From: Sipunculus nudus
Taxonomy: Eukaryota > Annelida > Sipuncula > Golfingiida > Sipunculidae
Direction: 5' to 3'
Length of the DNA stretch: 64,000 bases
Assembly (NCBI GenBank): GCA_026874595.1
Contig: CM049315.1
Location: 14,349,664-14,413,663 of the forward strand
Positions 12,849 through 24,567 of the stretch are shown one piece after another. How positions within the stretch are numbered: position 1 is the first letter of the stretch; the number at the start of each line of letters is the position of its first letter. The notes below the pieces were generated by a model. It was not told where the DNA came from and did no database searches. It saw only the letters and a program-made list of their open reading frames with translations. The position numbers and the translations under genes are program-made.

Positions 12849-13469
12849 ACCCACTTGTGAGGGTTTAGTTAACGGCAAGGCAGCCAAGCTGTTACGCGAT
12901 TCCGGTTTCTTTCAGGCAGGAGAACGTGCACGTACGTGAATCCGGACCAGTTCACCGGACACAACGTTGAGTGTCGTTTGTTTGAATAATCGGTTAGACG
13001 TTTGCAACGGCGAGGATAAGTGTAGACTGTTCCTATTTTGTGGGGACGATCGAAGCGATGGTAGTCGTAGATGCCATTTGCGACCAGCGCAAGGGAACGT
13101 AGCAAGAGTACAGGGGCCTAGACGATCCTAATCCTCGTGGAAGTCTGATCGAAAAACATGCATAATATGTGACAACGTAGACTAACAACCGGGAGTGACT
13201 TCTGCAGTAGAGACGCGTGTTGCTGCACGTAAGTGGAAGGCGCCGACGCGATGTTTACATGTCGCAAGCCAAGTCGTTGATGTAGGTCCTGCCAATTTTT
13301 TAAGGCGCAGGAAGAAGATCAGCCGTAAGCTCCTTACTGGAAGCTTGCTTAGTCTGCTAGCGGAAGTGATGGCACTTTCCGGGATAAGGACGATTTCCTA
13401 GTCCGTATTGCGCGAGATAAACGCGGTGATCCGGATGGATCGAAGATCGTCGAACCCCACTCGTTCCGG

Positions 13470-14280
13470 ACTGACATTTTATAGATGGGCCACGAGGCGA
13501 TTATGGCTGGCTATCAAGGCGTGTATTCGACACACGATTGCGTAAGAACCCAGTTCTACTGGAAAGGGATGTATGGCGATAAAGCAGCGTTCTGCAAGTC
13601 GTGTCCCATATGTCAGGAGACCACACCGAAAGGCAGAGCACCTGGGGCCAACTGAGGCAAGAAGCCTCTTATTGACGAACCTTGGTGCAGAGTCGCCATG
13701 GATCTGGTCGGACCGATCCATCCAGCGTCCGACAACGGTCATCGGTACATACTGACCATTATGAACTACGCTACGCGATACCCGGATACCGTAGCCGACG
13801 CGCGAAAACGGATGTGCGCGGAGAGACCACGAGATTGGGATCGGTATTTGAGCGCGGTGCTCTTTGCGAGCTCCGTTTGAGTTGCACTACGGCCGAGTTG
13901 TGAGAGGTCCAATGCGCATTCTACTAGATCTGTGGCCACAATGCGATACCAGTGCAGAAGCTAAGACTACGTACCAGTACGTTCTCGATCTCCAGAACAA
14001 GTTGACCGATACGTGTGCGTTAGCTCGGGAGGCTTTGAGCAAATTCGCGAATACATACAAGCAAATTTATGACGTAGGCAAACACACCCGCAAATTTGAG
14101 ATCGGAGACGAAGCATTGTTGCTCCTCCCGACGGACCGAAACAAACTACTTTGTATTTTAAGAGGCCCTTAAAGCGTTGTAGGCAAAGAAGGTGACCTAG
14201 ATTATCGAATCAAGGTCGGCAACAAGGTGAAAACCTTTCATGTAAACATGTTAAAACAGCATCATACCGAAAATGATCAT
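13470..14280 (+). pseudogene. Broken integrase of the first Ty3 relic
   Basis: An HHCC-type zinc-binding segment is readable at about 13488-13620, ending in CKSCPICQ. The catalytic core starts at about 13695 with MDLVGPI and continues to NYATRYPD. The sequence then jumps to RPRDWDRYL and, in another frame, to ELHYGRVVRGPMRILLDLW, so roughly 75 residues carrying the second Asp and catalytic Glu are missing. The C-terminal part (QYVLDLQNKLTD..., LLLLPTDRNKLL, then KTFHVNMLK at about 14230) is recognisable. The deletion and at least three frame breaks make it non-functional. Confidence 0.65.
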
Positions 14281-14487
14281 TAGCATGTTTTAGCAGCGGT
14301 CTCCTTGAGCACGAGCGAATCCGTAGGAGAACCGGATAATTCGGATTGTGAAACCGAATATTCCTTAAAGAACGAAACCTTGAGGGAGTAGACGATACCT
14401 CCCATATATCATTACCAAACTGAACGTGACGTACAGGTTAATACCGAGCTATGCAAGTGACAGCGGCGTGAGATACCCGAAAGATAA

Positions 14488-14489
<2 letters not shown>

Positions 14490-14546
<57 letters not shown>
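14490..14546. repeat. (TA)n microsatellite at the relic's 3' end
   Basis: About 28 TA units begin exactly where readable pol-linker sequence stops. A comparable tract ends the second Ty3 element at 29161. Confidence 0.9.
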
Positions 14547-14550
<4 letters not shown>

Positions 14551-15393
14551 AAAGGGTATTACCTTACTGGTCCTCGTATTTGTCTCAACATTTCGTTGTT
14601 CCGAGTTTAGTCTTGCTTCTTGTGGTCTCCTGGAAAGAAAATTTGGGATAAAAGTATTTAATGCACAAAATATTTTCATCTTCACTGAGTGATTAATTAT
14701 AAGTATTAACCCGACTGCTCCGAATCATGAAAACAAAAATATATTTTAAGAAAAAATAATATTTGATGAGATTTGCAATTAAATCACATAACAATCGGAC
14801 GGGCAGAGACTAGTATAGATGTAAAAATATCAAAGAAAAACGATCATATTTTCCTTGAAATATTTTTGGCGAAGGAACCCTTGCAGTGCCACCTATCCGA
14901 AACTACGTTGTGCTTTAGACCCAGTTGTGGCTCTGTTGTAAACAACACAGCGACAACTGGGTCTACGCTATGCTGTATCCTATGCTTGATATTACAACGT
15001 CATCTTTTGTATTTGGAATGAAGCTGGTCTTCAGGTCAAATTAATTAGCGGGTATACAATATTCTACTGTTTCTGGTTCAGTAAATATATCCGGTTGTCA
15101 CATATACTGATGTACGTATTTCTATCTTTTTTTTGTACTTTCTTTAAACATTACCCGTATTGCTTTAGCTCATGTCTTGTGTACGTTGCCATAGAGGACG
15201 ATGGTCGTGGGATTCTTGGTTGGGAGCCGGGCCATGACCAGTAATGTAAAGTGCACTCCAAGTTAGGTAGCGAAATCGTCAAAAGCCACCCATCTGTTTA
15301 TGGAACAAAACGTATATATAACCGTAAGACCATACTACCTGGCCGGATTATTCCTCTTTGGAAATTGAAAATTAGGTCACTGACATCAGTCCT
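14547..15393. other. Intergenic sequence
   Basis: No gene seen. An imperfect inverted repeat around 14925-14965 (ACCCAGTTGTGGCTCTGTTG against CAGCGACAACTGGGT) could form a hairpin. The 82-codon frame at 14773-15021 crosses it and is not convincing. Confidence 0.35.
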
Positions 15394-16532
15394 ATATGGG
15401 CCAATTGCGCTATATCTGTACATGACAGTGTCTGAGGTTAAAGAAAGAAAAATAAGAACAGTAACATCCATCACTTTTTATTGTGATAAAAAAGATGATT
15501 CTATCCACTTGCAGCAAATTATGGGCCAATTTGTCCCACCCGTAACATGTGCACAGTTAAACCCATAAATTTTATGACCATGCAGACCTTAATAATCAGC
15601 TGCAAATATGCTACTTAATGAATTTAAAAAGTGCAGTCAGTTGAAAGTTTACATGAAGAAGTAACTTGGATACAGAAATCCAAATCTTGGATTTTGGTAC
15701 CTATTATGATGTCTTGGTCAAAATAAAATACTTTTTTTTTTGTCCCACCCATAACAGGTAGTGATGCAATTGTCATGATTATTAACCAAGAACTGCATTT
15801 TGTGTTACATGGGAAAACATGAGTACATTTATTTAACATATTCTGCACTTTTACAGTGCTTCATGGACTGTACTAATAAGCATATTTTAAGCAATTATTT
15901 CAAAGAGTAGCCATGCAGGGTTATTTTTTTTTAAATTAACGGCTGCAACTTTTCATCAGAATAACAGAATGACTGTGCAGATTATTTTAAAGCATTTTCT
16001 CACCATTAAATTCATCAATAAAAAGGAATATTATAACAAACCTGTTGTAAAAGTAAATAGCATCACCAGGCTTTGTCCCACCCGTAACGGTCCTCCATAG
16101 ACTTTCTTTTTGCAAATTTGACAAATTCCTCAAATTATATTCTAAAAGAAATATACTGTGCCTTGATTTTTCATAGTCCATGGCATATTTTGGGTTTGTG
16201 ACTTGTTTTGTTGTCTTATTAATGTATAAATTAGATGTAAATATTAATTAAAACTGTATTTCTATCAAATATGTCCCACCCGTAACACTTTTTGTCTAAA
16301 CATATTTAATAGTAAGACTATTGAGCTGCACTTATTCTACCTATCAGGTGTCTCATTGCCTCAGGTACATGCAAGTTAAAGGAAAGTTTCCATCAAGTAA
16401 ATCCTGTGTGTGTTACGGGCGGGACAGATTATGATGACTTATTAATATTGATTTATCATTATCTAACCATAGAGGAACGTGGGAGCTGGGAGATTTCTGA
16501 GATAATTATATCAATTGGCAATTGGCCCATAT
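15394..16532. mobile_element. Candidate non-autonomous element with 15 bp inverted ends
   Basis: ATATGGGCCAATTGC at 15394-15408 has an exact reverse complement at 16518-16532. Between them the motif TGTCCCACCCGTAACA occurs at 15532-15547, 15741-15756 (one change), 16074-16089 (last base changed), 16272-16287, and inverted with one change at 16411-16426. No clear target duplication flanks the ends, and no transposase is present. It could be a miniature DNA element, or a unique region that has accumulated a binding motif. Confidence 0.45.
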
Positions 16533-16700
16533 TCGTTTCGTAATTGAGCGATAAACTACAGGCAGTTTTACGGGGGAACGAATCGTAATCGTTAGATCCA
16601 GGATACGGACATGCTTATTGGTCCATATAAAGGCAGGGCCTCCGAGAGGTTATTTTTTTAGGCGGTACAAAGAGGTTTCGGGCCCTCCCCGTATTCTCAT

Positions 16701-17477
16701 CAGGGGCGAATCCAGAGGGGGGAACTTTGGGAACTCAAGGCCCCCCCTCCTAACTGAACCCAGTGTGCATATTTTTACAGAAATACGGAGGTCAAGAAAA
16801 AAAAAGGTCAAAGAAATTTCGGAAAAAAATTGACGTTCTGATCCTGTATTTAAGTATTAAGAGTATCGAATATTCTGTCGAATATTCAATATTTCTTAAC
16901 GATCATTCAAATCAAACAGTTGATCTTCTTCGGACTTTGGCATCTTGCTTTTGGACTTGAATTAATAAATATCATCTTTGAAAACGAGCATTTATTTACT
17001 ACGCTATATCTTCGGAAACAGCAATATTTATTCTTTTTAACTTAAGGATAACTTTATCGTCCAGTAAAGATATGCATGGTCTTTGCTTATTTTGGCTGTA
17101 CGCTTACTGCTTCGTCATGAATAACGTGCATTGCTGACTGGGATTGTAGGTTACACTGATCAACATAATTTCTTAGTGACAGTATTCTTTTATGGATCCT
17201 TTATTATTGTGAAAAGAAACGAGATCATAATTATTCACTGGTATTAGGAAAAAAAAAATTTCCGAAGGGGTTGAGCTGACCTATGATGTAAGTATCTAGT
17301 CGTTGAAGCGTGACACACATTTCTCTCGGCTTCCATTAGTATATTTTCTGCTCCTATTCGTACCAAACAACAAAGTTTGATCAGGATCCGGGCGACCTAA
17401 AATGTTAGAGGGGTATATATGTGGCCTCTTGGTGGTTTATTTCAGGATACATATTCTAGTTCCCGTTTATTCTCAGT

Positions 17478-17517
<40 letters not shown>

Positions 17518-17552
17518 GCCTTCCCACTTGCAAAATCCTAGATCCGCCCCTA
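16701..17552. mobile_element. Candidate hAT-like miniature element
   Basis: CAGGGGCGAATCCAG at 16701-16715 faces CTAGATCCGCCCCTA at 17538-17552, whose reverse complement matches at 12 of 15 positions. CAGGGGCGGATCC-type ends are common in metazoan hAT-like miniature elements. The interior is AT-rich and non-coding and contains a (TA)n tract at 17480-17514. The expected 8 bp target duplication is not visible. Confidence 0.4.
17480..17514. repeat. (TA)n microsatellite
   Basis: About 17 TA units inside the candidate hAT-like element. Confidence 0.9.
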
Positions 17553-19288
17553 CTAATTATTTTACCCTTTCAGTTTTAGTGAGTTAGCCAACTCTTTGTT
17601 TGTTCAGTTTCAGTCTCAAGCTACGTAACCTATGGTAGGCTTAATTGAAAATGGACTGTAAGAAATGTATGCACTGGCACGTTTTGTTGTTTTTCTATGT
17701 TAAGGCCATGTTTAATATAATGAACATATAAACGTCAAGATACACTGATGAAAGAATTATTAAGATTAAGAGAATGTATGAAAAGGACGATATCTATGTT
17801 AATGTTATTATGTATATTAAAGTTTTGTATTTCCGTCATTTTATCACGTAGAAAAGACCTAAACACAGAAGGCTGACCAAGCTTACTTTATTGTGCATTA
17901 AAAGAGAAAAAAAGTAGAATTTATTATCATTGGGTATGAAGCAGGCATTCCGAGAGCCTTTCAAGACGTTCTTCACACTCATGCTTCTTATGCTTTCTAC
18001 ACTTCCAACAAAGAGAGTTTTCACAAAAACGACAAAAAAAAACTTGAAAATTAAACTTGAAAGAATTAAGAATATTTTCAGGAACATACTAAACATATAA
18101 TACTTTTGTGATAGATCACCACGTGCTACCCGAAAATTGGATTCGCGTGCGTCAGATTATATTCTGTAGCATCGTCAGTATTGCCCCTCCAGACAAGAAC
18201 CTTATGAAGGTATTACATCTACAGTGAAAGTTGTATTGATTACTGCTATAATTTTGTGAAAATCTCTTCTTCTTATATATACAAAATCTCACGGTTTACA
18301 TAAATTAGTCTGCATCATCCGTTCCACCGAACTATCGGAAGCAATCGTAAAATATTTTACTTTCCAAGGACACCCACAATGTGTGATAAAAAACGTTTTA
18401 TAATAAATAAGACCAAGCCTACAGTAGCTTGTATGTTGAATATTTCATAGGTGGCACCTCAAACGCATCAACAATCGATTTGATATAATAATAAAAGGTT
18501 TATGCGTCCGTGAAAATTAGTTGACGCTATAACAGGCATGGGCCTATAGGAACACAAGATTTATTAACAAAATGAAAACAAGCCACCATTATCCTCACAC
18601 ATACATAAGCACCCGCACACACATACACACGTCAGCCATATTTAGGTTGATACTTAAAAAGAAAAGGCAAAAGAATATATTATATCCAGGGGGTAAGCAA
18701 GTAAATATCCGTTTGGTTATGTATTTTATACATATAACAGCGCAATTAGGTGGGGACAAGGAGTACATGACCCCCCCCCCCACACACACAAACACACACT
18801 TTTAAACCGGGGGGGGGGGGCATATAATACCCTTTCCTCCACCAACGCATTTGGAAAAGGTAGACAATGTATTTATCTCTCATAAAAATACAATATCTTT
18901 TCAAGCCAAGTGCCCCCGAAACTTTTTTTGCACAAACTGCACCCCTGCTGCTCTAAATATCAGTCCGATTGATTTGTCTGATAGAAACAAACATTTTCTT
19001 AATTTTGTCCGCATATACAATTATTTTATTGAGACCTAGGAAACTGCAGGGCCGCCCGGAGTATAAAAATATAAAAAAAAATGCTTATACAATTTAAGAC
19101 TAATGTATCTTCAAGCATATTCAACGTGCTTGTGTCCTTGGAAACACCCTGGCCTGAACCACAATAGGCCCTTCTTATCATTTCCAATTAAAACAGGATT
19201 AACTTACAATAAAAATTAAAAACCACGTCACTCTAACCTATACCGGCATAGGAGTTAAGGAGTGAAAACATCAGAAGCCGTCGTCTAT
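17553..19288. other. Intergenic sequence with simple repeats
   Basis: No gene supported. Contains an ACAC-rich stretch near 18595-18630 and, at about 18771-18820, a C run followed 27 bases later by a G run, which is able to pair or form G4/i-motif structures. Open frames here are low-complexity. Confidence 0.35.
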
Positions 19289-19453
19289 CAGGGGCGGATC
19301 CAGGATGTAGGAATAGGGGGGGGGGGGGGTCCAAGCCAGGAGGACAAAATGATAAAACCTAAAAAAAAAGCCGTTGCGACGGCTGGAGAAGGGGGGGGGG
19401 GGGGGGGGGGAGGCCGGACCCCTGGAACTCCCTCTCCTCTGGATCAGCTTCTG
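19289..19453. mobile_element. Short hAT-like miniature element with poly(G)
   Basis: CAGGGGCGGATCCAG at 19289-19303 faces CTGGATCAGCTTCTG ending at 19453; the reverse complement matches at about 12 of 15 positions. The 165 bp interior has G runs at about 19317-19330 and 19390-19410. No 8 bp target duplication is evident. Same end family as 16701-17552. Confidence 0.45.
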
Positions 19454-21940
19454 TCTTTTAGTAAACAGGCACATGTTGTAAACATGTTGTAAACCTGTGG
19501 TACTTTTATCAAGAGGAGTTAGATTCCGGGTTACCCGAATTCAAATGTGGGTAATGATGAATAATGCTAACCTCTTGTTTTACCCCCCGGGTCGGAAAAG
19601 ATTATGATAAGTTTATTTCCATATTAAAATGTGAGTCTTTTATAGTCGATTTGTGCCTGATATTTATATTTGACCTTATTTTCAATTTATTTCAGTCTAG
19701 GGCCAACCCCTTATTAACGCTTGTTTTTTTTTCCGGTTTGCTCAGAGCTGTCCTTATTACAAAATGTACTTTATTATTTGCGGGTTAAATTTATTGGGGG
19801 GGGGGGGGGGCGGGATGTTGTAAGACCGGGGATGGGGTTGGAGGAGACTCTTTCCTTGCGATCGCTTGGTGGCCACAGACATGCATCTATCATAGTACAT
19901 GCCTTCATCTGTAGGCACACTCAGTCAAAGGTGGCATTCTGAGTACTCTTATTAAATAACAGTTCATATAACGCTTCCACTTTGTCCGGGCGTAATATGA
20001 TCTCACTCTAATAAGAATATCCTGTATTTTTTTTTCATTTTTCCAGAGAAAAAAAAAATCCCTTATCATTATACCGCCTCTAAATGTCTTGAACTATTTT
20101 ATAGTTGTCCGTTACATAGTAAAAAACTTTTGCAGTATTTTCATTCACCCGAATTTTTTAATTTTTTTTTGGTAGAGGTAACCGCCTGCATTTTTAATGC
20201 TGATTTATCTAATTCTTAACCTAAGAATGTACATATGCAGAAATTCTATTTCGGTTTGGGACTACTTGACAGGGCGGTTGCACTCGTTTCCTATCATTTT
20301 TATTTAATATCCCGGTGTCACCCAGGACTGGTTTCTACCGCACCTGCGGGTCCTGAGTGTATAACCATCCCCATTGCTGGGTCATAACACCGATGAACCC
20401 CCAAAGACGCACTCGTATGTGAGTGATACACGGCTGTAAGGCACAGCCTTCCCATTAAGCCTGCAGAGCGCTCACCCTGGGTAGGGACCGACCCGACTCA
20501 AATGACGTCATTGGCGTTATCCTGAGAAAAGCTACGGGATAGTCAATGCTATGCAGTGCAAAACCTTATATATGATCAGTATTAGACGCGAGTAAAAAAA
20601 ATACCCACGAAGGCCATACTTACCCGAACATAAATTGTCGAGTTGGTTAAAAAAATTAGTAGGCCTAGTCCATCTTATTTTCGGAGTGTACATTTATTTC
20701 AGCACATTTAAATATTTCAGTGCCAGTGCAATTCCTGAAATGCCAGCCGTCAGCGTCCAGTTCTGGACCATGCACGCGGGTGCAAGTATACCATGCACAA
20801 TTGAACGTTTGTACAAACAGCGCTAAACCAATCGTGTTCGGTTTCGCGGTGTGCCGATCGTACACACATAGATCTAGTCCGATTAAAGCATATATAAAGT
20901 CTGATACCCATATACAGTGATAGTTTGTACAATATAAGCCGCGGTACATGCAAAGGGTCCACGTTACTTGACCTTCTGTTTCCTGCCTTTCACCAACATA
21001 GGATGACACCATTTTGACACCAATAAATATGTCTGCAAAACCAGGTTATTATGAAATGGTCAGTCATATGATCAACATGTCTGGATGATCTGGTAATGAT
21101 TGGTGCACTGGTTCATAAGGTAAAACGGTACAAAAAATTTGCATATATATGCAAATGTTAAATTCGACAATTTTGTGGCTGCCAATGTTAAAATTCTTGT
21201 TGAAGCTTCAGGATCAACATTGGCCTTGGACAATCCCCGCTGGGCTGGTTTTGCGTTTTTCACATATATGGCTACGACAAAATAGTCCTAATGTCATCAG
21301 AGGTCGATCGAGCGGGAACACAGTGGGAGCAAGTTAGAATTAAGAATTCAAAAGCAGCAAGCGTGATAACTCATAAAATATAGACGCTTGACGCTATTAT
21401 AATCCTAAGTTGATGTGTTTTAGGCTAAAATGTAAATTCATGTAAACACTAACCGTGTACTGCGGGAGTGGGCACGCTGTTCATCGGCTTAATTCTTCGG
21501 TCCTTGTATAACAGGAATGAAAATAGCAATCGTGCACGCTTCTGGCTCCTCCCTTTGCCTATTGTTTGATTGCCATCAACACCTGACCTGCATCATCCCA
21601 GATCACCACAAACAATTTTGAAAATAAAGTACCATCACGTTATGGCGACATAAAATTTGCATATAACAGTTGCTCGAAGTTATATTCGAGCACATTTTTG
21701 TGCTCCTCTGTTCATCTATTTGTCTTATTCGAGTTGTGTTTTTGTCTGTTAAAATCAATATGGGTTATAAAAAGGTTGCCCTGAGATGAGGGACAGTGGC
21801 AGGTGCGGATGAATAATTTCCTCCTTTGGGTACGTTAAACAAGTATAGACGTACATCATATATCATATATCATATATCATATATAATTGCAGATATATAT
21901 CTGTATATATTCACACTATCAGTTTTGTTTACAGTTAGTC
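19454..21940. other. Intergenic sequence with a GC-richer block
   Basis: A poly(G) run lies at about 19796-19810. The block 20320-20540 is clearly GC-richer than its surroundings; read either way it has a tRNA-like AGAGCGCTC and a degenerate B-box-like GGACCGACCC, so it may be a SINE fragment, but no tail or duplication is seen. A 115-codon minus-strand frame with a real ATG (21012-20665) is Cys- and Trp-containing but resembles nothing I know. Confidence 0.3.
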
Positions 21941-21947
21941 ACTCGCT

Positions 21948-21975
21948 CTGACGAAGGCTACAGGGGTAGCTGAAA
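21948..21975 (+). ncRNA. Hammerhead-ribozyme-like core motif
   Basis: CTGACGA (21948-21954) and GAAA (21972-21975) flank a good stem II: GCTAC pairs with GTAGC around an AGGG loop, with one extra G-T pair. These are the invariant core elements of hammerhead ribozymes, which occur in Penelope-like elements and retrozymes. I cannot identify convincing stems I and III or the cleavage UH, so it may be a decayed copy or coincidence. Confidence 0.22.
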
Positions 21976-22205
21976 ATTTAGCAACAATCTGTACATGTTA
22001 TCCAAATAATATGATTGTTTGAAATGTTGGCGTTGATGTCTCTCTTCTTTTTGTGTTCATTGACTGTATATATTTATGTATATATACTTGCGCATGGCAC
22101 AAGGTTGAAGGTAGCCATTCCGATCTGACCGTCTTCCACACTCCCGGCTAACATCCTAACCACATGGGTGAACCTCTTCCACTCAGGAATGCACAGGTGT
22201 ATGGG

Positions 22206-22209
<4 letters not shown>

Positions 22210-22259
<50 letters not shown>
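22210..22259. repeat. (TA)n microsatellite
   Basis: About 24 TA units at the left edge of the candidate 5' LTR of the second Ty3 element. Confidence 0.9.
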
Positions 22260-22262
<3 letters not shown>

Positions 22263-22535
22263 ATCGTTTATACTACGTTGCAGTCAGCATGTCTTTCCGT
22301 CCAACATATGGATTTATAACTAGTCATTGTTAATCTTGTGTAAAATGCATTTTGTTAAATTGTTGTCTAAAGTCTTATATCGCTTTTTTGTAATATATTT
22401 GGGCAGTTTGCCAGATTCCGTCACGTCAGCCGTTGGACGATTTATTCATATTGTTTCATCTTTGACAGAATAAACTGTGGTCAGCCATACTGTTGTTCGA
22501 CTCATGGAGCCCGCCCAAACCTAACAATAGCCACA
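22259..22535 (+). repeat. Partial 5' LTR candidate of the second Ty3 element
   Basis: The segment contains AATAAA at 22469-22474 and ends TAGCCACA at 22535, followed after two bases by TGGTGCAGCATTGG (22538-), a plausible tRNA primer-binding site. The LTR start is not defined and no matching 3' copy is found, so this is a positional inference from the gag downstream. Confidence 0.4.
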
Positions 22536-22619
22536 GGTGGTGCAGCATTGGAGACAATAGCCGTCTACATCCTGAGCCGACAGCTCCAGAAGGTCCGTTC
22601 ATTGGTTACCCTTGAGGCG

Positions 22620-22850
22620 GAACAACACAGCTGTGACGTCATTCTCGAGGTTCCGACCCAGGCTTTCCCAGTACCTTCTGTGAGGGTTCATTCCAGCTGT
22701 GACGTCATTGCCGAGGTTCCCGACCCAGGCTTTCCCAGTACCTACTTGAGACGGTTCATCCCCCACTGTGACGTCATACCCGAGGTTCCGACCCAGGCGT
22801 TAACAGGCCTTCTGTGGAGAGGGGTCTTCCCAGCCGTGACGCTTTTACAG
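22620..22850 (+). promoter_or_regulatory. Tandem ~66-69 bp repeats, each with a CRE palindrome
   Basis: Three copies share the order CTGTGACGTCAT, CGAGGTTCC, GACCCAGGC and TTTCCCAGTACC. Perfect TGACGTCA sites lie at 22634-22641, 22700-22707 and 22769-22776, spaced 66 and 69 bp. A fourth copy is degenerate (CGTGACGCTT near 22835). The block lies about 100 bp after the candidate LTR in the element's leader. Tandem CREs are classic CREB/ATF enhancer modules; the role here is inferred. The open frame across it (22548-22877) is a by-product of the repeats. Confidence 0.55.
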
Positions 22851-22889
22851 ACGACGGAGGCTCTTCCTGTGATATAGGTTAAGGAATTC

Positions 22890-24420
22890 CCGTGTTTACA
22901 TCCGGTTTCCCAGGAGTTTTGTGCACTTCGCTATTTTTGTGTGGTCCCACATGGACATTTGTGAACATTCCAGGACTTCAGGAGCACTGCATTTCGCTAC
23001 TTTATGTTGACATATGGACTTTTGAGAACTTTCCAGGACTTTTGTTTTGTGAATATATACATGGATTTAACTACGTTTCCGTCGGAAACACATCAGGAGG
23101 AATCGGAAGGTACTAGTTAAGTATCCTTTTGAACTTTATTATCGCTCCGTCTGCATGTCCATCTCACAGTAAACATTGACCTTTCGATTTATTTTAACAT
23201 CAGCTACCACTAGGAGTACCAGTACACGTGTTGAACGTAGCCATTATTGTTTATATGCCTGGTCATTTTCTCGCCGCATGTTTTGAACATTGTGTATATG
23301 CCTAGTTATTTCAAGCGCTCTTGAACTGAATCCAGTGCTTTTGGACTCTGCTGAACTTAATCAGTTTGCTGTAACATGTACTTATGGACTGTGTAGTACA
23401 AAAAAATACTCATGAACTTTGAGTCTCGAAAGGTGATAATTAATCACTCATGAACTTTGATAACTCCTCCACTTTGATTCTTTTGGTGAAATTCAGCGCT
23501 GATTGACTCTGAAATTTGTTCACATGTAGCACATTCCACCTATAACTTGACTAATAGACTTAGTTGACTTAGTTGTTTTCAATATTGCTTTCAATTAATG
23601 CCTGTTGACATATCTTAGTACTTGATACGTGACAATCTATAACCACCAATGCTGTTTTGATTGTTTTGTATAAATTAGTTCTCCTGGTTATGCATGTGAT
23701 ACATTCAAACCAGTTGCAGTGTTACTGAGCGCATTTATTGCTTTGGAAATTATTTATAATCTAATTCCATAATTTTATAATATTAAACTATAATTATATT
23801 ATGATCTATTTCATTAATATTATGATTTGTTCAGCTTTGTGTAGCTCCTCACCATAGGAGGTGTATGCTGGTCATATAATATGTAAAGCATTCTAGTGTT
23901 CAGTACATACACGTAACACCATTATTGAATTTTTTATCAGCATTGGCATTGCCTTGAGTTGATACTTGGCAACCCTCATCCACTGCGTCTGAACTCGAGC
24001 TTGTGTAAGGTGAGGGTCGAATGTTTATTAGGTTTTATGTGTCCAGTGCAGAAAAACAGGCCGCATTGACAGTTCTTACATATGCTGCAGATCAGTTGGT
24101 GCTTCTGCTGCATATTAGTCATTACATGAGCAGCAGATCTGTTGTTACTTGTTACATGTTGGTAATGGTGATGATCCTTCACTAGTTTTTTTCACAAGGT
24201 TTTACGTTTGAATTGTAATGATTTTGCAAGACACTGTAAGCTTCATGTAATTCACATACCAGTTCGCTGATCAGATTTTTAGAATCTCTGTTTGTTTACA
24301 TTATCGCTGGCATACAAGTATCACATACAAGTAATCTAGTACCTGCATTCGAGTATCGCATACAAGTAATCTAGTACTTGCATCCAAGTATCGCTGGCAT
24401 ACAAGTAATCTAGTCGTGTT
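22890..24420 (+). repeat. Untranslated leader with short direct repeats
   Basis: Two ~68 bp copies, each ending TTCCAGGACTT, lie at about 22912-22980 and 22981-23043. Nearer gag, at about 24308-24420, the phrase CATACAAGTAATCTAGT occurs three times among related fragments. No long open frame is present in this part of the leader. Confidence 0.5.
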
Positions 24421-24567
24421 ACGCCTAGATTGCATTCATGCGATACAGTCTAACCGGACAGTTAACAGTGATATCACTGTTATATGTATTTATATGTCAA
24501 CCTGTCAACATTTATATTTGTAAACAGGTACGTTTGAATAAGATTAATATTAGTCACATCTTAAAAG

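Larger units (their letters stand above)
11509..14490 (+). mobile_element. Ty3-type retrotransposon relic, integrase-before-RT (Gmr1-like) order
   Basis: In order: a possible primer-binding site (TGGCGAC at 11519, just after GTGTGACA, which could end a 5' LTR), a gag relic (12099-12848), a poorly readable segment, an integrase relic (13470-14280), then linker sequence (14284-14480) with a degenerate stretch ending near QRREIP. In Gmr1-like Ty3 elements that kind of linker joins integrase to a downstream RT. Here it runs straight into (TA)n at 14490 and no RT or RNase H follows. No 3' LTR was found. Many stops and frameshifts show it is dead. Confidence 0.65.

Noticed and set aside
16701..19453. 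8 bp hAT target duplications
   Set aside because: Flanks of both CAGGGGC-ended elements match at only about half the positions, so the hAT call rests on the ends alone.
20320..20540. tRNA gene
   Set aside because: Only box-like fragments are present; no cloverleaf or acceptor stem can be drawn, so at most a SINE remnant.
22548..22877. 109-codon frame before gag
   Set aside because: It consists of the tandem CRE repeats in the leader; no conserved protein feature.
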